NCBI GenBank assembly: GCA_027451105.1
Contig: DAIDKB010000035.1
Span: 1-46,191, forward strand
DNA: 46,191 bases
From: a bacterium
Lineage (GTDB): Bacteria; Patescibacteriota; Saccharimonadia; Saccharimonadales; Saccharimonadaceae
Direction: 5' to 3'
Shown: in pieces, positions 42,694-46,191 of the stretch
Position numbering within the stretch: the stretch's first letter is position 1
Layout: every line of letters starts with the position of its first letter
The notes under the pieces: model-generated
The model's database searches: none
Seen by the model: the letters and a program-made list of their open reading frames with translations, nothing else
What the model was told of the DNA's origin: nothing
Translations under genes and position numbers: made by a program

Positions 42694-43262
42694 AATTTAA
42701 AATTACATTAGCAGTTCTGATTGTTGGGTTTTTGGGTCTAATAGCCATTAGTCGTATCGGTAATGGCCCGACGAGCACAAGACAGCAAAATACTTTTTCA
42801 GATTTAGTCGGTAAGCCAGCACCAGCCTTTAACCTAGTAGCATACGACGGTCACACAGTGTCTCTCGATAGCCTAAAAGGTAAAACAACTGTTCTGTTTT
42901 TTAACGAAGGGATAGTATGTTATCCGGCCTGCTGGAACCAGGTGGCGGCGCTTGGTACAGATAAGGACCTTAACAATGACAAGGTGACGACCCTAAGCAT
43001 CGTGCCCGATCAACAGGGCGAATGGGCTTCGGCTATACAACGCCAGCCGGACCTCGGGAAAGAAACTCTACTGTTTGATAGTAATTTAAAAACGTCTCAA
43101 GACTATGGGGTCTTAAATCTTGAATCATCGATGCACAAGGACGTGAAGCCAGGCCATTCGTACGTGATTATCGACAAAAGCGGTATTGTACGATACACCT
43201 ATGACGACCCCACTATGGGTGTTCAGAATCCTTTAATAAAAAAAGAGATAAACACATTATAA
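42690..43262 (+). CDS. Membrane-anchored redoxin (AhpC/TSA-like, C-x3-C)
   Basis: N-terminal membrane anchor (about 5-23) and an extracytoplasmic peroxiredoxin/TlpA-like domain starting PAPAFNLVAYDG, with FFNEGIVCYPACWNQVAAL carrying C77 and C81. The C-x3-C replaces the TlpA C-x2-C or the single peroxidatic Cys with TxxC of peroxiredoxins. Resolved by CcdA in the same operon. Possible roles: peroxide detoxification or thiol maintenance at the surface, perhaps relevant to copper stress. Confidence 0.85.
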   Translation: MKFKITLAVLIVGFLGLIAISRIGNGPTSTRQQNTFSDLVGKPAPAFNLVAYDGHTVSLDSLKGKTTVLFFNEGIVCYPACWNQVAALGTDKDLNNDKVTTLSIVPDQQGEWASAIQRQPDLGKETLLFDSNLKTSQDYGVLNLESSMHKDVKPGHSYVIIDKSGIVRYTYDDPTMGVQNPLIKKEINTL

Positions 43263-43302
43263 TTACAAATTAAGGTCACACACTAACCTCTTAATCAGTT
43301 GG

Positions 43303-43331
43303 CCTACGGCCTGAATTAGTCAGGCTGTAGG
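43303..43331 (+). terminator. Hairpin after the ccdA-redoxin operon
   Basis: CCTACGGCCTGA pairs with TCAGGCTGTAGG over 12 positions (one G-U) around a 5-nt loop, then TGTTTAAGC. It lies 41 nt after the redoxin stop. The T-run is short. Confidence 0.6.
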
Positions 43332-43483
43332 TGTTTAAGCTTATACTGCTCATTTGAAGATATTATCTGACAAAACTAGACAGATTAGACTATAGTTGTT
43401 TTAATCTAGCGAGTTTGAGAAACTGATGCTCCAGTTTACTCATATCAATCGGTAGCGTTAATGATGCAGTCCTTATATCTAAA

Positions 43484-44242
43484 TCAGGTCAGATCATTAG
43501 GCTTGATGTCGTTCTTCGCGAGCGAAACATACAACACCATACCGACAATCATTACAATCAGCACAAGACTTACCCATCCACGCCCCAAATCAAGACCGCC
43601 TAATTCGCGTGGGACACCGAGCCAATCGGCAAACGAGGCGCCGAGCGGTCGTGTGAGGATGTAGGCTATCCAAAACATTAAAACTTCGTTCATCTTAAAT
43701 ACAAAATACAAAATCGACGGAATAGCAAACAGCACTATAAATGACATTCCTGAGGCAAGGAAGCCAAGGCCTAGTGTATAGGCCGTCATATCACCTGTGG
43801 CCGTGCCGAGGGCAAAGGTCGCCATCACGGTTAGCCAATAAAATATCTCACGACGGATGGTATAGATACTGTGAATCGACAGCGTTTTCTCGGTTTTGTG
43901 CCAAACGGCAAAAATTGCCAGTAATGATATTCCAAAGAAGATTGTTGAGACGATATATGGGACGCCAAGGCCGATATGGAGCACGTCGGCAGCCATGGTG
44001 CCAAAGATTGCCACCATGGATACCGTTAGCCAGTATTTCCATGGCTGGTATGATTTCGACCTAAATTGAATGATTAGCGCGATAGTCAGTCCGGCGGCAC
44101 CAATGAGAACTGCAATAACTGGGTTAATGGTATGAACGAGAAAGTCCGATAAGGCTTCGCCCATTGCGGTTGAAAGTATCTTAATAATCCAAAAATGCGC
44201 GGATAAATCTGGTACTTTCTTGGCTCGAATGAACGTAGGCAT
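43484..44242 (-). CDS. COG4705-like multi-pass membrane protein
   Basis: 252 residues with about eight helices. Repeated units of TMxADxLHxGLGVPYxxST and FWIxKILSTAMGEALSDFL or YWLTVMATFALGTATGDM resemble the uncharacterised COG4705 family, where two such units occur. A further segment, FWIAYILTRPLGASFADWLG, completes the pattern. Function unknown. TATACT ends 7 nt before ATG 44242, implying a leaderless mRNA. The 240 nt on its 3' side hold only the terminator and no gene. Confidence 0.75.
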   Translation of the reverse strand: MPTFIRAKKVPDLSAHFWIIKILSTAMGEALSDFLVHTINPVIAVLIGAAGLTIALIIQFRSKSYQPWKYWLTVSMVAIFGTMAADVLHIGLGVPYIVSTIFFGISLLAIFAVWHKTEKTLSIHSIYTIRREIFYWLTVMATFALGTATGDMTAYTLGLGFLASGMSFIVLFAIPSILYFVFKMNEVLMFWIAYILTRPLGASFADWLGVPRELGGLDLGRGWVSLVLIVMIVGMVLYVSLAKNDIKPNDLT

Positions 44243-44372
44243 GGTATCCAGTATACGTCAGGAAGTGATATATTGCCTTGCTTAACTTAATGTGCTGACA
44301 ATAAAAGGGCGCCAGAAATTGGACTTTTCTTACGTTACCCTGTTCGCCGGCCATTAGTCGATGAGCTTCGCA

Positions 44373-44966
44373 CTATTTCGACAACTTTCTTAATATATCG
44401 ACAGCATCTTCATAGAATTGGTTATTGTAATGGTTAATAATCGTACCGTCTGCAAGTTCCATAATTGCACGCATACTCATACTATTTCTGTCATTTGGAT
44501 CACCGTCCATTTGCGCTGTATCGCGCGCGAGCATACCATCGATTGATTCTGGCGCATCGTGACGGCCACGTTCAACTAGTCGTTTAAATCGTTCTCCAGA
44601 ATCTGATACATTAATATGGAGAACCGCTCCGCCTCGTTCTTTTACTCTTTTAATTTCAGGCAATCGTCGTATGCCGTCAAGTACAAGTCCGGTATATCGG
44701 TCTTTATCTGCTTCGAATTGGCTAACGGCCGAGTCTGTAATGAAAGTTGGGCCAAGCTCTTCCTTTAGCAGTCTTGCTGCTTCGTCAGGATGAAGACCTT
44801 GAAGATGTGGCCGTTCAGCCTTTGCTCTTCCTATTATTTCACTTGCGCCAAGTGTAAGAAACCCATAGCGATCTCTCAAGTGTGCGGCAAGTTCACCTTT
44901 TCCAGTTCCGTCAAGACCGGTCAAAGCAATTAGCTCCGGTAAATTACTTTCGGTCGACTTTGTCAT
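44373..44966 (-). CDS. P-loop kinase-like protein (dephospho-CoA/adenylate-kinase type)
   Basis: Walker A GLDGTGKG near residues 17-24 and a nucleoside-monophosphate-kinase layout: DGIRRLPEIKRV, a lid-like RGRHDAPESIDG segment, and a C-terminal helix. Substrate not assignable; similar proteins are annotated as AAA or dephospho-CoA kinase-like. Start ATG 44966 chosen because TATAAT ends 6 nt before it. Confidence 0.75.
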   Translation of the reverse strand: MTKSTESNLPELIALTGLDGTGKGELAAHLRDRYGFLTLGASEIIGRAKAERPHLQGLHPDEAARLLKEELGPTFITDSAVSQFEADKDRYTGLVLDGIRRLPEIKRVKERGGAVLHINVSDSGERFKRLVERGRHDAPESIDGMLARDTAQMDGDPNDRNSMSMRAIMELADGTIINHYNNQFYEDAVDILRKLSK

Positions 44967-45088
44967 GATTTGATTATACAAGAAAGCCTCGAATTAGAGA
45001 CCTTTTTATTATGCTTATGCTTGGCAGGGGCTCCAGGACGACTACCGAACTTATTGTGGTGTAATAAGTTTTTCTAAGGAGGGGGAAG

Positions 45089-45538
45089 ATGAGTAATATT
45101 CTCAACTCTCGCCTATTTGATCAGAACACCTTCTACGACGCCTTCCTCCGTGACCTACAGCGTGCAAAATCACGCGTCATAATAGAGAGTCCATTCATAA
45201 CCGGAAAACGTATGTCGGCCTTGTTACCGGCGCTCCAGAGGCTTCGTAGACATAATGTAACAGTCATTATCAATACTAAGCCGTTCGAGGAACATGAAGT
45301 ACGATTTCAAAAACAGGCTATTGATGCCGTTGGCCTTATGCAGGATATGGGTATTGAGATACTTATGACGGGCGGGCACCACCGCAAGCTTGCAATCATC
45401 GACGACGATATCCTATACGAAGGAAGTCTTAACATCCTTTCGCAAAACGAAAGCCGTGAGCTTATGAGACGTATTAACGATAGTTCGGCCGTTAAAGAGA
45501 TGATGGCTTTTACTGGCCTTAAGAAATGGTGTAAGTGA
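45089..45538 (+). CDS. Phospholipase D-like protein (single HKD motif)
   Basis: 149 residues with one H-x-K-x4-D motif: H98, K100, D105 in HHRKLAIID, followed by YEGSLNILSQNES (typical G-S-x-N). Enzymes with a single HKD act as dimers and include nucleases and phosphodiesterases. AAGGAGGGGG lies 4 nt before the ATG. Substrate unknown. It is 1 nt from the next gene, in a run of genes of similar style. Confidence 0.85.
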   Translation: MSNILNSRLFDQNTFYDAFLRDLQRAKSRVIIESPFITGKRMSALLPALQRLRRHNVTVIINTKPFEEHEVRFQKQAIDAVGLMQDMGIEILMTGGHHRKLAIIDDDILYEGSLNILSQNESRELMRRINDSSAVKEMMAFTGLKKWCK

Positions 45539-45539
45539 T

Positions 45540-46046
45540 ATGATTGAAGTGATGAATATAGTTGCGGTCATTCTAGGTGTGGCGATTAGTGCGTATTGGA
45601 CGCGACAGAATACTATTGCGTGGTTTTTTCAGCTCATACACCTCTGGAGATTCCGTAGCAAGGATGCATTCTATGTGATGTACGACGAAGCCGACGACAG
45701 GGTATCTTACGAATGGTACTTCTCGAATGGCAAAAATCTAAAGAAGTACAGTGACTACACTCGCCTACTATCTAAGGCGCGCGATACTGCCTACGACAGT
45801 TTTTCGCATACACACGCCGAGCTACAAAAGATGGTACTTCTACGTATTTTCCCGTATATTTTTGCGCCGGCAGTATTGTTTTGGTCGTACTGGTACCTTT
45901 ATGTTCTAGGTGCCTTAGGTATGATCATTATCCGAATGCTTTATGACTTGATTGTTAGGGGTTACAGGCCTGGTTTCTATCAACGTATCGCCGTTTACGC
46001 AGTACTGAGCGATTACGAAAACAAACAGGTTAAAGAAGCTCACTAA
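45540..46046 (+). CDS. hypothetical membrane protein, 168 aa
   Basis: Helix at the N-terminus (about 5-24), a soluble region, then two helices (about 103-140) and a basic C-terminus. Not recognised. It starts 1 nt after the phospholipase D-like gene, so it is likely co-transcribed. Its 3' end overlaps the convergent partial gene by 17 nt. Confidence 0.7.
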   Translation: MIEVMNIVAVILGVAISAYWTRQNTIAWFFQLIHLWRFRSKDAFYVMYDEADDRVSYEWYFSNGKNLKKYSDYTRLLSKARDTAYDSFSHTHAELQKMVLLRIFPYIFAPAVLFWSYWYLYVLGALGMIIIRMLYDLIVRGYRPGFYQRIAVYAVLSDYENKQVKEAH

Positions 46047-46191
46047 CCTTAAGGAGTTGTTGAGGGTCTTTATTAAGGTCGATAAGGATCATATTATCTT
46101 TTGCATCGTTATCTTCAAGGACGGCAAGCTCCTCCTGCCAGAGATCGTCATCAAGCCATAGGAATTTCTTTGTGAAGTCGATGCCGTCAGT
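46030..46191 (-). CDS. C-terminal part of an unknown protein (5' end beyond window)
   Basis: Open frame of 53 codons ending in TAA (46030-46032) that enters from the right edge. The visible C-terminus contains FLWLDDDLWQEE and is acidic. The LDDD run with an upstream strand recalls motif IV of a HAD-like domain, but this is only a guess. It converges on the plus-strand gene with 17 nt overlap. Confidence 0.6.
   Translation of the reverse strand, partial: TDGIDFTKKFLWLDDDLWQEELAVLEDNDAKDNMILIDLNKDPQQLLKVSELL

Noticed and set aside
1-46191. Recoding of UGA as glycine (Absconditabacteria-type code)
   Set aside because: TGA is the natural stop of several genes whose ends match their families or overlap the next start (16770, 42693, 19205-19207), so it is read as a stop.

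Overview
The window looks like chromosomal DNA from a small-genome bacterium, most likely a member of the Candidate Phyla Radiation close to Ca. Saccharibacteria (TM7). This is inference from gene content, not from a marker gene: a compact MetK, a class I lysyl-tRNA synthetase, a B12-dependent ribonucleotide reductase, a phosphoketolase, LytR-CpsA-Psr and CHAP envelope proteins, and many tightly spaced short genes of unknown function. TGA is used as an ordinary stop codon, so the UGA-Gly code of Absconditabacteria/Gracilibacteria is not in use. No rRNA, tRNA, CRISPR array, transposase or integrase was found.

Layout. 1-4.9 kb (minus): an HrpA/HrpB-type helicase cut by the window edge, an unknown protein, and metK behind a SAM riboswitch with an apparent Shine-Dalgarno-sequestering hairpin. 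4.5-8.3 kb: a P1B metal ATPase with a small companion, divergent from an unusual Nramp-like transporter. 8.3-10.8 kb: phosphoketolase with its own promoter and terminator. 10.9-17.4 kb: two envelope genes (LCP protein, phosphodiester glycosidase) followed by a tight four-gene redox operon: FAD/NAD(P)H reductase with a membrane tail, ApbE flavin transferase, a two-heme ferric-reductase/NOX-like membrane protein, and an anchored extracytoplasmic protein. 17.4-20 kb: isochorismatase-like hydrolase, ChaB, an unknown protein, then two small minus-strand genes of visibly different composition. 20-24.6 kb: thioredoxin, class II RNR (nrdJ), a DUF4430 anchored protein, a predicted S-component-like membrane protein and cobalamin adenosyltransferase, which together read as a cobalamin acquisition/use module. 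25-34.9 kb: an ABC-2 exporter and many small housekeeping or unknown genes, including a TrpF-like barrel, HD hydrolase, Ham1-like NTPase, flavin reductase, LysRS-I and a deaminase. 35-43.3 kb: DUF3105 and CHAP proteins, a CsoR-controlled copper operon (csoR, SHOCT protein, metal-binding peptide, copB, a secreted Cys protein), and, divergently, a CcdA/redoxin thiol pathway. 43.4-46.2 kb: a membrane protein, a P-loop kinase, a phospholipase D-like protein and two partners.

A recurring regulatory feature is leaderless transcription. At least fourteen genes have a good -10 hexamer ending only 6-7 nt before the start codon and no Shine-Dalgarno sequence, while other genes have a clear GGAG-type site. 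I used this pattern to choose several start codons. All functions are read from motifs by eye; no database search was run.
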